From: Pararge aegeria
Taxonomy: Eukaryota > Arthropoda > Insecta > Lepidoptera > Nymphalidae
DNA length: 64,000 bases
NCBI RefSeq assembly: GCF_905163445.1
Contig: NC_053184.1
Coordinates: 19,716,001-19,780,000, forward strand
Reading direction: 5' to 3'
Shown: one piece after another, positions 22,265 to 33,952 of the stretch
How positions within the stretch are numbered: position 1 is the first letter of the stretch
Layout of the letters: every line of letters begins with the position of its first letter
The notes under the pieces: generated by a model
Told to the model about the DNA's origin: nothing
Databases searched by the model: none
What the model saw: the letters and a program-made list of their open reading frames with translations, nothing else
Position numbers and translations under genes: made by a program

Positions 22265-23555
22265 TGTACCTTAGATCTATATCTTCAATACGAACCAACG
22301 AGCTTAGGCAATGAACAACGCTTCTATTTTTATATTTAGTGCAGGAATTAGAAATGATATAAACAAGATCAGATGAGGACATTTATTTCGAACACTTATT
22401 TCTAAAATAAATCTCCTCCAGTGACCTTCCAGCTAAGAGAGAAAGTAAGGCTTAAAAGTAAACAATAACAGCAAATAAGGCGAAGTAAATAAAAAGTTCT
22501 TCTGGTCAATAACTGTAGAAAGTAAATCTTCTAAGCAAATAAAAAAAAAACTTTTTTTTGATTCGATTCCGGTCGAAGAAAAAGGGATCTATGTAAAAGT
22601 AACCTACTTGAATAAATACAAACTGTATCATCTATTACTCATGTCATCTCGATATGTTCGTCAATGTATCAGTAATTGTAATGTAATGTACGTGTATGTC
22701 CCCAGCTCTAGAAAAATAACATAGCTGATCTCCAGATGAATAGAGTGTAATTGAATAATAAGGCTAACAATTTTGTCTGCATGTCGTACATCTCATATCG
22801 ACAGATGTAGCTCAAATAATTGGCATGGTCATCGCGTGATCGTCGCTGCGGGCGACTGAATGCATGCAATATGCCTATTGCCTGTGACATAATTAGACGT
22901 AACTGCGACTTTAAATACGACATGGTGTCGTTTGGTTGTTGTATACCCGGATTGAACACAAAATATTCTCATAATAACCAATAGAGAGAGAATTGTCATA
23001 GTTAGATAAATTCAAATTCAAAAAAGCTTTCATTCATGTAGACCTAACGAGGCACTAACGAAGCGTTCACACATTTAATATGTTACCATAAATGTGAGGT
23101 GATGCTGATAATTACATTCGTCAATTTAAAACTAAAGCTAGGCGGGTTCAAAGAAGGCACCCTGGTCTAAGAAGAGCCCCCAAAAAACTTAGCCTGGTTG
23201 TTTTCTATTTTGTTATCACCATCTCACAGTCAAATTAATATTTAGCTATGAAGTTGGAGCAATTCATACCCTGACTGATTTCAGCCGCGGTGGTCAAGCG
23301 CCAGAGAGATTTTTAAACTACGTGGGAGATATACTAATGCACAAGTATCTGTGCAAACACTCTCACACACAGGTGCTCTCTCAATTCCTGTCACTCTTGT
23401 GCGCGGTTCACCTTAGGCTGCATCCTATGTACCTTAGACCTATATCTTCAATACGAACCAACGAGCTTAGGTAATGAACAACGCTTCTATTTTTATATTT
23501 AGTGCAGGAATAAGGCAGAAATAAATGTCCTCATCTGATCTTGTTTCATCTGTAT
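22265..23555. repeat. pair of ~95-bp direct repeats 1.16 kb apart
   Basis: TGTACCTTAGA(T/C)CTATATC, CAATACGAACCAACGAGCTTAG and ATGAACAACGCTTCTATTTTT stand at 22266-22352 and 23428-23512 with few differences. Just beyond each lies AAGATCAGATGAGGACATTTA, in opposite orientation in the two places. Confidence 0.7.
23035..23275. repeat. G-family repeat, opposite orientation
   Basis: The order is the same as at 15255: GCACTAACGAAGCGTTCACAC, CCATAAATGTGAGGTGATG, AAACTAAAGCTAGGCGGG, CCTGGTCTAAGAAGAGCCC, and TTGTTATCACCATCTCACAG. Confidence 0.75.
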
Positions 23556-23722
23556 GTGTGACGCTTTCTTAATAACATCGACATTCTTCTTTGTCATTTG
23601 CCTGATTTATCTTAACTCTTATTGAAAAGACTTCAACGAGCTCTCATGTATTTTCTTGTTATTTTAACTGTTATCAAAATATTATACCCCACTCCTAGAC
23701 CTACATGCGTATGTAAACATTA

Positions 23723-23795
23723 AGGGGAACTCTCAGGCATGCAGGCTTCCTCGCGATGTTTTCCTCCACCGTGAAAGTAATATTTAAATGCTTAA
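23723..23795 (-). mobile_element. A-family SINE fragment
   Basis: GAACTCTCAGGCATGCAGGC and CGATGTTTTCCTCCACCG in reverse order of the A-family body. Confidence 0.6.
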
Positions 23796-23894
23796 CAATT
23801 ATAAATGAAAGAATATTTTTCTGTGTGCAAATAAATAACGAAGATCCTCACATCCACGTTCTTGTCATATTCTATGGACCTTCTTTTAGTTATA

Positions 23895-24075
23895 TCGGAA
23901 AGGGGGCGTCCATAAATTACGTGAGGTGGTTTTTTAAATTTTCTGTCCTTCCCTCCCGCCCTGGTGAGATGTCGTGAGATTTTATTCAACCCCCTCCTTC
24001 ATCCCCAAATCGAACGTGTGATTTTTCAAAATGTGGGTTTCTTACGTAAACGCGTTGGAGCGTTATTGTAAAAAG
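23895..24075. repeat. unclassified insect repeat (GGCGTCCATAAATTACGTGA)
   Basis: GGGCGTCCATAAATTACGTGA, CCCTCCCGCCC and TTACGTAAACGCG. The phrase resembles a degenerate MITE common in insects. Two overlapping short frames on opposite strands are shadows. Confidence 0.5.
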
Positions 24076-24221
24076 AAAAAAACAAATGGTATAAAACAAA
24101 TATGATAGATTGTCACTCGAAGTATGAATGAATTTATTTTCTTTCAAACGAATTAGAGAATGATCTTAATCGTATTACGATTGCATTTTAAATTAAATCT
24201 TATTCTTGACAAAATATATTT

Positions 24222-24488
24222 CATCATCATCATCATCATCATATCAACCAATTACCGGTCCACTACAGGACACGGGACTCCTCCCAAAATGAGAAGAGGT
24301 TAAGGCCGTAGTCCACCACGCTGGCCCAGTGCGAATTGGTGGACTTGATACACCTTTGAGAACATTATAGAGAACTCTGAGGTATGCTTGTTCACGATCA
24401 CGATGTTTTCCTACACCGTTGAAGCATGTGATATTTTAACTGAGAAAAGTGAAGTCGAAGTCCTACCCACTGGGCTAACACCGCCCAT
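24222..24488 (-). mobile_element. A-family SINE with (ATC)n tail
   Basis: CATCATCATCATCATCATAT, CAATTACCGGTCCACTACAGG, GCCGTAGTCCACCACGCTGG, CACGATGTTTTCCTACACCG and GGGCTAACACCGCCC. Full length in reverse. Confidence 0.8.
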
Positions 24489-24544
24489 GTCGTACATTTA
24501 TTATTACTAAATTATAATTCTCATGTATAAGTAAAGACTAACAC

Positions 24545-24752
24545 AAACGCAAGTATTGGATAGAAGCAGGCGTTACTTTGCGGAAATCCATGATATATTA
24601 TCAAAATTAAGCTTAATTTGCTATACTCCGCGAAAAGCAGGAGAATCTGTGTGGTGTAATTTATAATTTCTTCAATCCTTATACCCCACACCAAACAGAT
24701 CTTCGGCAATATATATAGCAAATTAAGCTTAATTTTGATAACAAACGCAAGT
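24545..24752. repeat. K-family repeat (GATAGAAGCAGGCGTTAC)
   Basis: TTGGATAGAAGCAGGCGTTAC, CTCCGCGAAAAGCAGGAGAAT, CCAAACAGATCTTCGGCAAT and AGCAAATTAAGCTTAATTTTG. Copies at 27360, 35460 and 39690. The TTAAGCTTAA block occurs twice in inverted context within the element. Confidence 0.7.
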
Positions 24753-26203
24753 GACAAAGCTAGTAAGATAGACTACAATTAACAAGAAACAACCACTTAC
24801 TTACTATCGTAAATGTTACATAGAAATAAACAATTTGACTGTCTCTATCAACATGACCATGTACGTTGTTCACTAAAGGCATGAATACAAACAAAAGAAA
24901 TCACACCACGCTCGAAAGCTTGGGAAATCCTTCAAGGCAACGGTCACATCCTTATCCTTATAAGAAAGCCACAAAATTATTGATTCAGTCAGTCATTTAT
25001 TAGTCTGTAGACAGTACAGTATATTTAAATATTTTCTGTAATATTTAAGCACAAGAAATATTTCTAAGCCTACTACACAAATCAGAACAATCTGAGATCG
25101 CCATTTGATTCACCATTTTAACATACTGGCCACAATTTTCGTCTAATTTCGCTGGGAACAATCAATTATAACTACTATATATTATAAATGTACTTTATGT
25201 ATAGATAAATATGTAATAACGTTTCGGACCTGCCTCCAAATGTACCCATTATAAAATTTTAACAGTTACATTATTCGTTTCGTTTCTTTGAATTGTTGTT
25301 GTAGTTCATCTAAGTTTACAAATCATGCGGACAAAGTTGCGTTCAAAAGTTGTTTGATAATAAAATTTATGTCGGTATAGCCACAGTAAATCTTTAGCTT
25401 ATATATTGACTATGGTTTAGCTTTAAATTCTCCTGTTGATATTTAAATGCTTCATTTTAAAACCATACATAAATCAGAAGTCAAGAAAGAAAGATATGAT
25501 TCACACAAAGAAGCGTGTTTTGATAATAAACAACAAGGAATACCGTTCATCCGCGTTGATGGAAGACCTCGTTGGTATCTGATAATAACTTAATGTTTGA
25601 CAGATCGTTTGCATGCAAATTTTATTGATGGGGTCATTCACGTTTGACCATAAACGTTAAAAAAAAGATTTGGTACTATTTTTAAAGGTTTGGACCAAGT
25701 TCAATCACAGACCTCACCTTAAGCTTTTTAGGGATAATTTAACCAATTAAAATATCACTTGTTTTAAAGGTGGAGAAAAACGTGAACGTGAACACTTGGC
25801 CACCTTTTGGTAGTCTTTCGCAATACTAGCTTTGCCGCCACCAAACGATTAAGCGTTCCCTTACGATGGGTGCCGTACCACGAACAGGTCAGCTCGGCAC
25901 CGTCTAAGATGATAGCGTTGAAAACATACAATAAATTTCAATAAATTATATAAGTCTCGCGAAGCTCCTCGTTTTTTGCAGGACTAAGGAACTTCGCCAT
26001 GGTGACAAAACTAAAGGCCTTCTCGAAGATGAGTTTAGACAAGTAGATATGCAAATTATCAAAACTGTAATTACGAGTATATTGATGTTACACTCAAAAA
26101 ACATAGATTTTATAATTTTAATTTAATTGTTTTTACATACGCTTAGAATTTATAAATATAAATTTTAAAATGCATATATCAATAAATTGTATTATAGTTT
26201 TAA

Positions 26204-26508
26204 AGGTTGGTTGGACTTCGATTGCACTTTCGGAGGGCAGAGTTTAAATCCAAGCACTCACCTCTTACTTTTCTAAGTGAGGTGCGTTTTAAGCAATTTT
26301 AATTTCACTTGCTTCAGCGGTGAAAGAAAACATCGTAAGGAAACCTGCATACCTGAGAGTTCATGTTCTCAAAGATTCGTGGAAACTACCAATACGCACA
26401 GGGCCAGCGTGGTTGACTATGGCATTAGCCCCTTTCTATTGTGGAAGGAGACGTGTGCCCTGTAGTGGGCCGGTAATGAGTTGATATGGTAATGACGATG
26501 ACGATGTA
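26204..26508 (+). mobile_element. A-family SINE
   Basis: GGTTGGTTGGACTTCGATTG, CACCTCTTACTTTTCTAAG, CAGCGGTGAAAGAAAACATCG, GGCCAGCGTGGTTGACTATGG and a GACGATGACGATG tail. The 62-codon frame in it is not a gene. Confidence 0.75.
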
Positions 26509-26937
26509 TAGATTTCGGCACCGACTTGATTTGAACCTGTGACAGGCAATCTGGCAATTATTATATTACTTTTAAAATTTATAAAACTTTATACGTGTAA
26601 ATGTCTTGACCCCGCACCAAAAACCATATATGAGTTATTAAAACAGTTTATTTATATTATGTCTAGACATGGAATGGCCATTTTTTGATTGAATGCTTTC
26701 ATTCATTAACAGGTATATGAGTTTGTATTCATTGGGCTGATGAATACAAAGGAATGAATGAATGATGAGTACCTACTAACTGTTGCACAGTCCCGTCAGA
26801 CACTAATATCCGTTTCCTGGGTAGCGGTTAACTTTACGGTATTTAGTATCAAAGCCCTATTAAAGTTCTTTAAGCTTAGAGACCACTTTGTACCCAACTT
26901 TGTCTTTATCACCTGATATGAATAGGCTGCATTTGAG

Positions 26938-27160
26938 TAATTAAGTAATTAAAATATCACTAGCTTCAACGGTGAAGGAAAACATCGCGAGGAAACCTGC
27001 ATGCCTGAGAGTCCTCCAAAATGTTCTCAAAGGTGTGCGAAATCCACCAATCCGCACAGAGCCAGCGTAGTGCACTACGGCCTTAACCCCTTCTCATTGT
27101 GGGAAGAGACCCGTGCCCTGTAGTAGGCCGATGGGTTGATATGATGACGATGATGATGAG
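26938..27160 (+). mobile_element. A-family SINE lacking its head
   Basis: TTAAGTAATTAAAATATCAC, CAACGGTGAAGGAAAACATCG, CCAATCCGCACAGAGCCAGCG and TTGATATGATGACGATGATG. Confidence 0.75.
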
Positions 27161-27357
27161 GGGTTATCATCTTCATCAGACAACTGATTGATTGGTTGAT
27201 ACAATATGCAATCTTATTGATTGCATTTTGGGGAGGGGGGGTTGTTGAAATCTAACTATTCTAGTGCATCCCGTAATTAAATAAGACAACTGCTGCGTTT
27301 CTTGCCAGCTGTCACATATAAATTTCATACTTACATATTGGCATAAAAGTAAAGTCA

Positions 27358-27552
27358 ACATCTCTTAAGGATGCTCCGGTGTCGGAGCGAAACGCGTAGA
27401 GTGCATTGCCGAAGATCTGTTTGGTGTGGAGTATGAGGATTGAAGAAATTATGAATAACATCATGCAGATTCTCCTGCTTTTCGCGGAGTATAGCAAAAC
27501 AAGCTTTATTCTCATAATATATCATGGAATTCCGCGAGGTAACACCTGCTTC
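27358..27552. repeat. K-family repeat, inverted copy
   Basis: AAGGATGCTCCGGTGTCGGAG, CATTGCCGAAGATCTGTTTGG, GATTCTCCTGCTTTTCGCGG and GTAACACCTGCTTCTAT. Three overlapping short open frames here are repeat shadows. Confidence 0.7.
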
Positions 27553-27798
27553 TATAGACGTCAAGCCCATAAGAAGTGAAAACTAAATCTATGAACATAA
27601 ATACACAGCACATATCCCCAGCTCATGGCTGCGTTCGGTGACGATGACGCGAGTTCAATGATTTTTGTTCACCCAAAAAGTGTTCAACGCGTCCAATGAA
27701 GTTTACACTTCAATTAAAAAAGTAAAAAAAATCGGGAAATAGACAAAAAAAATACGTAGCAAATTAAATATTAACGTCTTTTCGGAAGTGAATTTAAA

Positions 27799-27993
27799 AT
27801 GTTACGCGAGCATTTCTCTGACATAATATCAAAAGGGCAAGCACGTACCCGTATACCGATGTCAACGGAGCCCGTCGATACAGACGTAACATGCGAAAGT
27901 TCATGCTCATACCGCCGAACAACGGCAATTAAGGGGGAAAGTGAGTCCTTATTAGGGGCGCGATTACAGCGTTACGTGGCGCGTAGGCCGTAA
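27799..27993 (+). other. unassigned 64-codon open frame
   Basis: ATG-led, polar and basic (MLREHFSDIISKG, later RRTTAIKGESE). It is locally richer in GC than its surroundings. A GTGAGT donor-like sequence lies within it, leaving phase 1, which does not fit the neprilysin anchor exon (phase 2 is needed). Nothing identifies it. Confidence 0.15.
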
Positions 27994-28320
27994 AGACCGC
28001 GACGTACCATTTTAACGATTATTACTTGCCGCAAATCAGAAGTGTATGCGATTTACATACACTAAATAGTAATAACATTATCGTTCACTTTTTATTGGAA
28101 ACATACTAGGTAAGTATTAGGCACTTTAGTGATAAAGATGAATGAATTAATGACCAGAAGGTACAATTTGGAGGCCTTATTGCTATATAGTGATCTCTCC
28201 CAGGCAACCAAAGGTGTAGGTGAAAATGTTATAGATACTTGGTAGGTGGTACAACATATATATAAACATAAAAAAAAAACAAAAAAAAACGTGTGTGTAC
28301 TTATGTAGGTACACGCGCTA

Positions 28321-28584
28321 GAAATTATACTTTTTTGGCGTAACAAGATAAAAATCTTATCAAAAGTTTTATCTTTCGCCTTATTCTACGTTTGTAGAAA
28401 AAACGGCACTAACAATAGAAAAAAAAGGTATTGTTTGAATTGTTGAAAGTCAACTGTCAACATTTTTTTGGATAAACTAAAATGTTGCTAGCTAACTTCA
28501 TGGTGTCGGTTTATTGTGACGGTGCGCATCGTAAAAATTTACTCTCACCATTTTTCCCTAACGCGCCAAAAGAATTATAACCTC
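28321..28584. mobile_element. second copy of the GAAGTTATACTTCTTT MITE, inverted
   Basis: The ends are GAAATTATACTTTTTTGGCG and CGCGCCAAAAGAATTATAACC. The interior is the reverse of 9856-10170: TTATTCTACGTTTGTAG and GTGACGGTGCGCATCG. It is shorter and more diverged than that copy. Confidence 0.75.
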
Positions 28585-28599
28585 AATAACATAGTACAT

Positions 28600-29350
28600 A
28601 GAAATAGATTACCAGGTGTAGATTAAAGATTTATAATATTTAAACCTAATAGTTACCCAAGTAAGCTTGGTACTAATAACATTATTATAAACCACATCAT
28701 TATTAGTCCAACCGATTATCGTCCTCTGCTGGACATAGGTATTTTGTACGGTGTTCTATCCACGATCCTTGGGGCTCCCAGAAGCTCCAAATACAATACG
28801 TTATTATGAATAACACTCACAGCTCACTCTTGCGTCAGGGCAGTGAAAAGCACCTGAGGAAACGTGATCTGAATTAATCGAAGACCAATGTACGGAGTAC
28901 ATTTTAAGAACGTTCAGTGAAAACAAAACAAAATTGTAGATTGCTCTGCATCTAATAGAACTATATTTAATAAATCAGGTGAGTATTACAAAATATTAAA
29001 ACTTTGTTTTATTAATATTTCTTAATCGTGCAGGGGAAAAAAGCTAAAAAAAAATATTTAGAACCCAAGCCAGTCATGGAATTTTCGACCATAATATTAA
29101 CTTTTATTATTATTAAAAATACAGCATCTTACCATTTCAGCACTTAATCCGATGTACACATCGGAAAGACAACGTAGTTGACTAAATAAACCTACAAAAT
29201 TATAAAAAAAAAACATTTAAAATTTACAAAGTACAATGATTTAATTATTCACATCAGTTTGGATAACGCACGACTGATAAAAATTGCACGAGCATTTTAC
29301 GAGTTAAAATATTAGTTCTTGTTTCAGAGTTATAAATGTTAGGAATGCGT
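28600..29350. other. no gene seen; LINE-tail-like fragment
   Basis: CATCATTATTAGTCCAACCG and CCTCTGCTGGACATAGG at 28700-28745 resemble a LINE 3' end (antisense). The rest is AT-rich without frames. Confidence 0.35.
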
Positions 29351-29359
29351 TTTTAATTA

Positions 29360-29480
29360 TCTAGATTTCCGCTTGCGCTGGCAAATTGTGCCGTGTCAGC
29401 GAAATGGAGAGGACGTGCGTCGGTTTAATTGCGCGCCGCGCTTTGTAACTCGCACCAGCTCGCCTGGTAATGAACCTGAC
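29360..29480. other. GC-rich patch in AT-rich intergenic DNA
   Basis: GGCAAATTGTGCCGTGTCAG, AATTGCGCGCCGCGCTTTG and CTCGCACCAGCTCGCCTGG stand out from AT-rich flanks and match no repeat seen here. It could be a conserved noncoding element or a promoter or 5' exon, but there is no direct evidence. Confidence 0.25.
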
Positions 29481-30496
29481 CGCTACTTTACTGTTTTACT
29501 TTAGAAGCGAAAGTTTTTTTTTAACATAAGGAACGATTTTTTGCATCGGATAACAGCAACTTCGTCTGCGTCAATATCCTACATTAATATATAGATATCC
29601 CGTGAGATTAAACCTTCCTTTCTGTCTCTAGTAAGCAAGATAAAGCTAAAAGCTAAAAGCTAAAAAAAGTAAATCTTTTTTGGAACTCTATTTTTTATTT
29701 AAATTTTGCATGTGATGTTCTGGCTGTATCTGATTTGTTTCAGTGAAAGAAATGGCAGTAGTTTACTCAAAAACTATTAGGTTTTCGGTTCCACAGCTAA
29801 GTCTCAGAGACAGTATATAAAGTACCTCTAGAGCATGTGAAGTATTATTTCGGTTTTCATTTACACGTTGTATAATTTGGCTTGACCCGAGATTCGAATA
29901 GGCAGAAAAAGAAGGCAGTAATAATTTATGGAATTACCAAATTATGACTTAGGTCAAATGCAGATGAAAGCAGATCCGGAAGTAGGTACCTAAAATTTCC
30001 CTGATTATTTATGACTAGCAAATGTGCCTCAATGAACGGTAACAGTTGATTAAAAAACATCTTGCAGTAGGTTTTTCGATCGCGATAGGGGAGGTCCATT
30101 GAACTTCAGACCGTGCGGAAGATATGACAAAGATGTACCTACTGTAGGTTACTGAACTCATAAAGGTGTTGCAAAAACGTAACGTTAACGGGACGAGCCA
30201 AAACATTCCTCGACAAACATCCGAAATATATTAAAATCCTCCGTCCTTATAAGGTGTGCCACTTTAAACCTCATAGCTTTTATTAAGTAATTTTCTATAA
30301 TTATTTTAATTATTATTTAAAAGTACACTAGCTGTTTGCGGTAACTTAGTTCATGCAGATTCGCTTTCTTTATTTCTTGTTTTCAACTGTTTTAAAAATA
30401 ATGAATTAGTACATTCGGAAAAATATAAGCACTTAATTAAGACGGTGCTGCGACAATCTGCAATCAACTTTTAGTAATAGATCCATTGTTTTATGT

Positions 30497-30900
30497 TTGA
30501 ATTTTCTTAAAATATTTCCATTCCGTTATAAAAAAAAAATCAGTTTGGAACGTCGTCTACCTTGCAAGGTTGCCTACCTTTCGGTATTCCATAATATATA
30601 TTTCGGAGAGTGTGCTCAAGAACTGTTTGATCTAGTTCCCGCCTCACCTTTTTACCATCGAACCGTGAGGCACCGCAATCTGCATCCCTACGTGGTTGAT
30701 ATACCACGTACGAAGCGCTTTGTATCTTCGATTCTGATTCGCAACGCAAGGATCTGAAATGCCCTACCAGCTTCCATTTTCCGCAGTACCTTCAATATGA
30801 GTACCTTGAAATCAAGAGGAATCACATCATTTGGAGCACGCTGCGCGCTCATCACTTACCTTCTGGTGTGATTGCAGTCAAGCGCTCGTATATACATAAA
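30497..30900 (+). pseudogene. non-LTR retrotransposon ORF2 C-terminus and 3' tail
   Basis: The frame reads VFHNIYFGECAQELFDLVP, FYHRTVRHRNLHPYVVDIPRT and RFVSSILIRNARI, then a TGA where related elements have Trp, then NALPASIF and FNMSTLKSRG. This is the region after the reverse transcriptase domain of lepidopteran jockey/CR1-type LINEs ('YHGECSxELFxLxPPxxFxHRTxR...HP...'). The tail after it (CACTTACCTTCTGGTGTGA, TTGCAGTCAAG) is the same as the 3' end of C-family SINEs in this window. Confidence 0.8.
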
Positions 30901-31192
30901 AAACCGTGTTAGCCGTCACGGGACGCCTGGCAGATGTGAAACATCGAAATTGTTTACAAATTTGTTCCACAAATAAAATAAAATACAACCAAATGGATAA
31001 CCACTGCTTTTTGTAAGTCGGTTAATAATTGACTGTTTTATTACGAAATAAATATTCATTTTTATTGTTACATAAGAAATACAAAAATTCAATCATATAG
31101 CGTGGCGATTGTATTGCCACGCCAACAATCAGGTTTACCCTCGCCTGTAGATGTATCACATCAAAAAAAAAAATCTGATCTGCCGTATGCCG

Positions 31193-31272
31193 TGTGGTGA
31201 CGGCAGATCAGAATATATACCAACTACTAGCACCTACTGCGATCACCAACGACGACAGCGTGGTGGTGGACT
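31193..31272 (+). mobile_element. short F-family LINE tail fragment
   Basis: CCGTGTGGTGACGGCAGATC, AGAATATATACCAACTACT, then CACCTACTGCGATCACCAAC and GCGTGGTGG. It is internally deleted relative to the other copies. Confidence 0.5.
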
Positions 31273-31849
31273 ATAAAATAATTATCTCCTCAAGCCGAAA
31301 ATAATTTCACCATTAAATCACTAAGTAACAGGAATCTTATATCTGAAAGAAACAGTGAAATCTCGGGTTCTTAACAAACGATTGAGATAAAAGCTCAGTA
31401 TTATCTAAGGGACCACCGAGTTCATTTAAATACTGAGAAGTATAGATGTTGTACATGTTTGCCCATAGACAACTTTCACGAAGCAAGAAATAGCATAACA
31501 AAACTACGAGTCTTATTGTTTTTTATTTCTCTGGATCTGATTTTGCGGTTGAAAAGTCCAGGCAAGACGTTATATTCAAAATAGCATCAATTTTTTAATG
31601 CGTCATGCATATTTACTAAAGCAACTTAGAACTACAGCCAGCTCATGCGCCCAGGGTACCCGACATATTTGACCTCTCATTTGTTTATTTGTAACCGAAA
31701 TATTTGACCTCTTTTGTGTTTATTTGCTGCAATAACTATTCTTAGTAAAGTGAGAAGAAAGTTAATTTATTAATTTTATAATACCAAAACTATTATAAAA
31801 TGAATATTCATTTTTCATGTATTTAAGTATATAATTTTTACCCAGTATT

Positions 31850-32090
31850 TAAATAAATAAATAAATATACTGCGTCAATACACACATCGCCATCTAGCCC
31901 CTAGTACTAAGATGACTGTTGAATATTTTTTTACGAATAATATACATAAATACTTATAATATACAGATAAACACCCAGACACTGAAAAACATTCATGTTC
32001 ATCACACAAACATTTTCCAGTTGTGGGAATCGAACCCGCGGCCTTGGACTCAGAATGCAGGGTCCCTGCCACTGCGCCACTCGGCCGTCA
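31850..32090 (-). mobile_element. B-family SINE
   Basis: AAATAAATAAATATACTGCG, ACACATCGCCATCTAGCCCC, TTGTGGGAATCGAACCCGCGG and CACTGCGCCACTCGGCCGTC. Frames of 65 and 69 codons across it are SINE sequence. Confidence 0.8.
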
Positions 32091-32724
32091 AACAAGCGAT
32101 TTATTTGATTACTAATTCGTATAAGTAGGCACTAGTTTACCCTTTAAGCACGAAAAGCGCGTTCCTGACATTATCTAGAATGAAAAATATTATAACGAAT
32201 AATAATATATATAATAAATAGGCTAATAAAAGTTCAATATGAGGTACTATAAATCTTTCTATAACCTCTTAAGTTATCCCTCAATATTATTAGTAGTGTG
32301 CGTATTCGGTATAATTTACTTTTTTATAAATTGACAATACTTAAAGATTCATAAAGTTTCAGTTGTTATTCCTACTTTCTTTTAGATTCTAATTTGTATT
32401 TTTTTTAATTTCGTTTAAGTACTAAACGTTCCACCATAAATACTAAGTTGATAGTCAAAGTCACTTCAACTTTATTTATTTGTATTGACATTATAAGAGC
32501 CGTTACCTTGCCGTAACGTTATATTGTAATACTTACTCTTCGCAATACAATAGATATTCAGATGACCTTTAGAAAATGATCGCAAATCAAACAAAAAGTA
32601 CCGTTCGATCGCAATGTTATGAATTTGAAAGCCTTTATTAGACGGATGATGAACTGACGAACATTTCCGCCCCTTTTGCATTATGTGCGATCCGATTTAA
32701 TCATATGTACTCGTATTTATCTGT

Positions 32725-33255
32725 GAGCCGTGCGGTGACGGCGGATCAGAATCTCGTCTTCCAGTGGATGCCGTACGAGACGACTAAGTGTACGTTCACA
32801 CAGACAGGCTCGGACAGAACCGGACGGTGCTCTTCTTTTCACACAGACCACCGGCGCGCGTATGGTTGGAACTGGCCGGAGCGACCAAGCTTTGTTTCAC
32901 ATCGGAGCCGGACGGAAGCGCGCGTCATCAGAAATCATACGTCGACTCCTTTTATTTTTTTACAATAACCGCGTAAGGTTTTCTCTCCGGCATTCTCAAT
33001 AAAAATAAACCTTATTTCAACTATCCAACACTCTATTTTAATCGCTATCAAAATCTGCTCTCCGGTCCGAGCCGATCTTTGTGAACGGACACTAAGGGAA
33101 TTTTACGGAGAACGGGCAGCAGCGTCCTCTGGTGGTATTACTACCATCTACTGTAATCACCGATCAGTCTGTCCAGCCTGGAGATAATGGGCAAACCCTC
33201 TCGTCGGACTCCCGGTTTCTAACCCTCCTACCCTCAAACCCACCAACACATTAGT
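32725..33255 (+). mobile_element. F-family LINE 3' tail, split by a MITE
   Basis: It reads CCGTGCGGTGACGGCGGATCAGAAT, then GCCGTACGAGACGACTAAG; after the MITE it resumes GGGAATTTTACGGAGAACGG, CAGCAGCGTCCTCTGG and CTACCATCTACTG. It is the 3' untranslated end of a non-LTR element also seen at 12910, 50605 and 53045. Confidence 0.7.
32789..33091. mobile_element. 303-bp MITE with CTAAG target duplication, inside a LINE tail
   Basis: The left end TGTACGTTCACACAGAC and right end ATCTTTGTGAACGGACA are inverted, and the arms continue as GGCTCGGAC(AG)AACCGGA against TCCGGTCCGAGCC. CTAAG flanks it at 32784-32788 and 33092-33096. The host is an F-family LINE tail that reads ...GACGACTAAGG... uninterrupted elsewhere, so both ends are defined. 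The open frames of 62 and 87 codons within it are not genes. The ends resemble hAT-type MITEs, but a 5-base duplication is not typical of hAT. Confidence 0.85.
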
Positions 33256-33952
33256 CCTGCGTGCTGTGCTCCGTAATGAGACATTAATACATTGTAGATG
33301 ATGATGCTTGTGTATTAAATACATATATTTAAACAGAAAAACATGCACGTTTGATGCATTTGTTTAACTTTGTGTTATGTGTTTTATGCTGCAACGATGG
33401 TGTCCAAGAGTCCCTAGAGAATGTCTCCTAAATAATTTTTAACAGTTTGCAGTGAAGATTTTTGCAGCAAAGCCTAAGAATTTTCGAAAATCGATTAATA
33501 TTATTTGTTAAACTTATTTCCATATAAGAATAATTTGAAGGATAATCCGATAAGCGATATCGTATCGGATTATGTATAAGCAGTCCAAACACCATAGACA
33601 AAAGTTAATATAGAAAGTGCGATGTGGATCAATGTACAAACACGTTCGGCTTGGCTTTGTCGCGTACAGTTATGCAAACGGTTCGCCGTCTTTGTCTGTC
33701 AGTTGGCACCAGGAAGTGGCTCTTTGTCATGTCGGGAGGTGGGGTGGCCCGTGATAGATGGAGCCGGTGATGCTGAATTGAAGTAATATGATCACTGTAT
33801 GGTGTATAGAGTTGAGTTTATTGTTGGATAAAACATCCATACTACTTATCTATTCTCATACAATAAATACAAGAGTTAGAATGAATGCTTTTACCGAATA
33901 TCTTAATGATAGAATGTAGGAATTTTAGGTCGCTGGGTTGTAATCCTGTCGA

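Noticed and set aside
24222..24241. Regular short repeats such as (ATC)n as a CRISPR or satellite array
   Set aside because: They are microsatellite tails of SINEs with no unique spacers.
27799..27993. 64-codon frame as the missing N-terminal exon of the membrane neprilysin
   Set aside because: The only donor-like site leaves phase 1, whereas exon A needs phase 2, and no basic 'RxRxER' tail precedes it.
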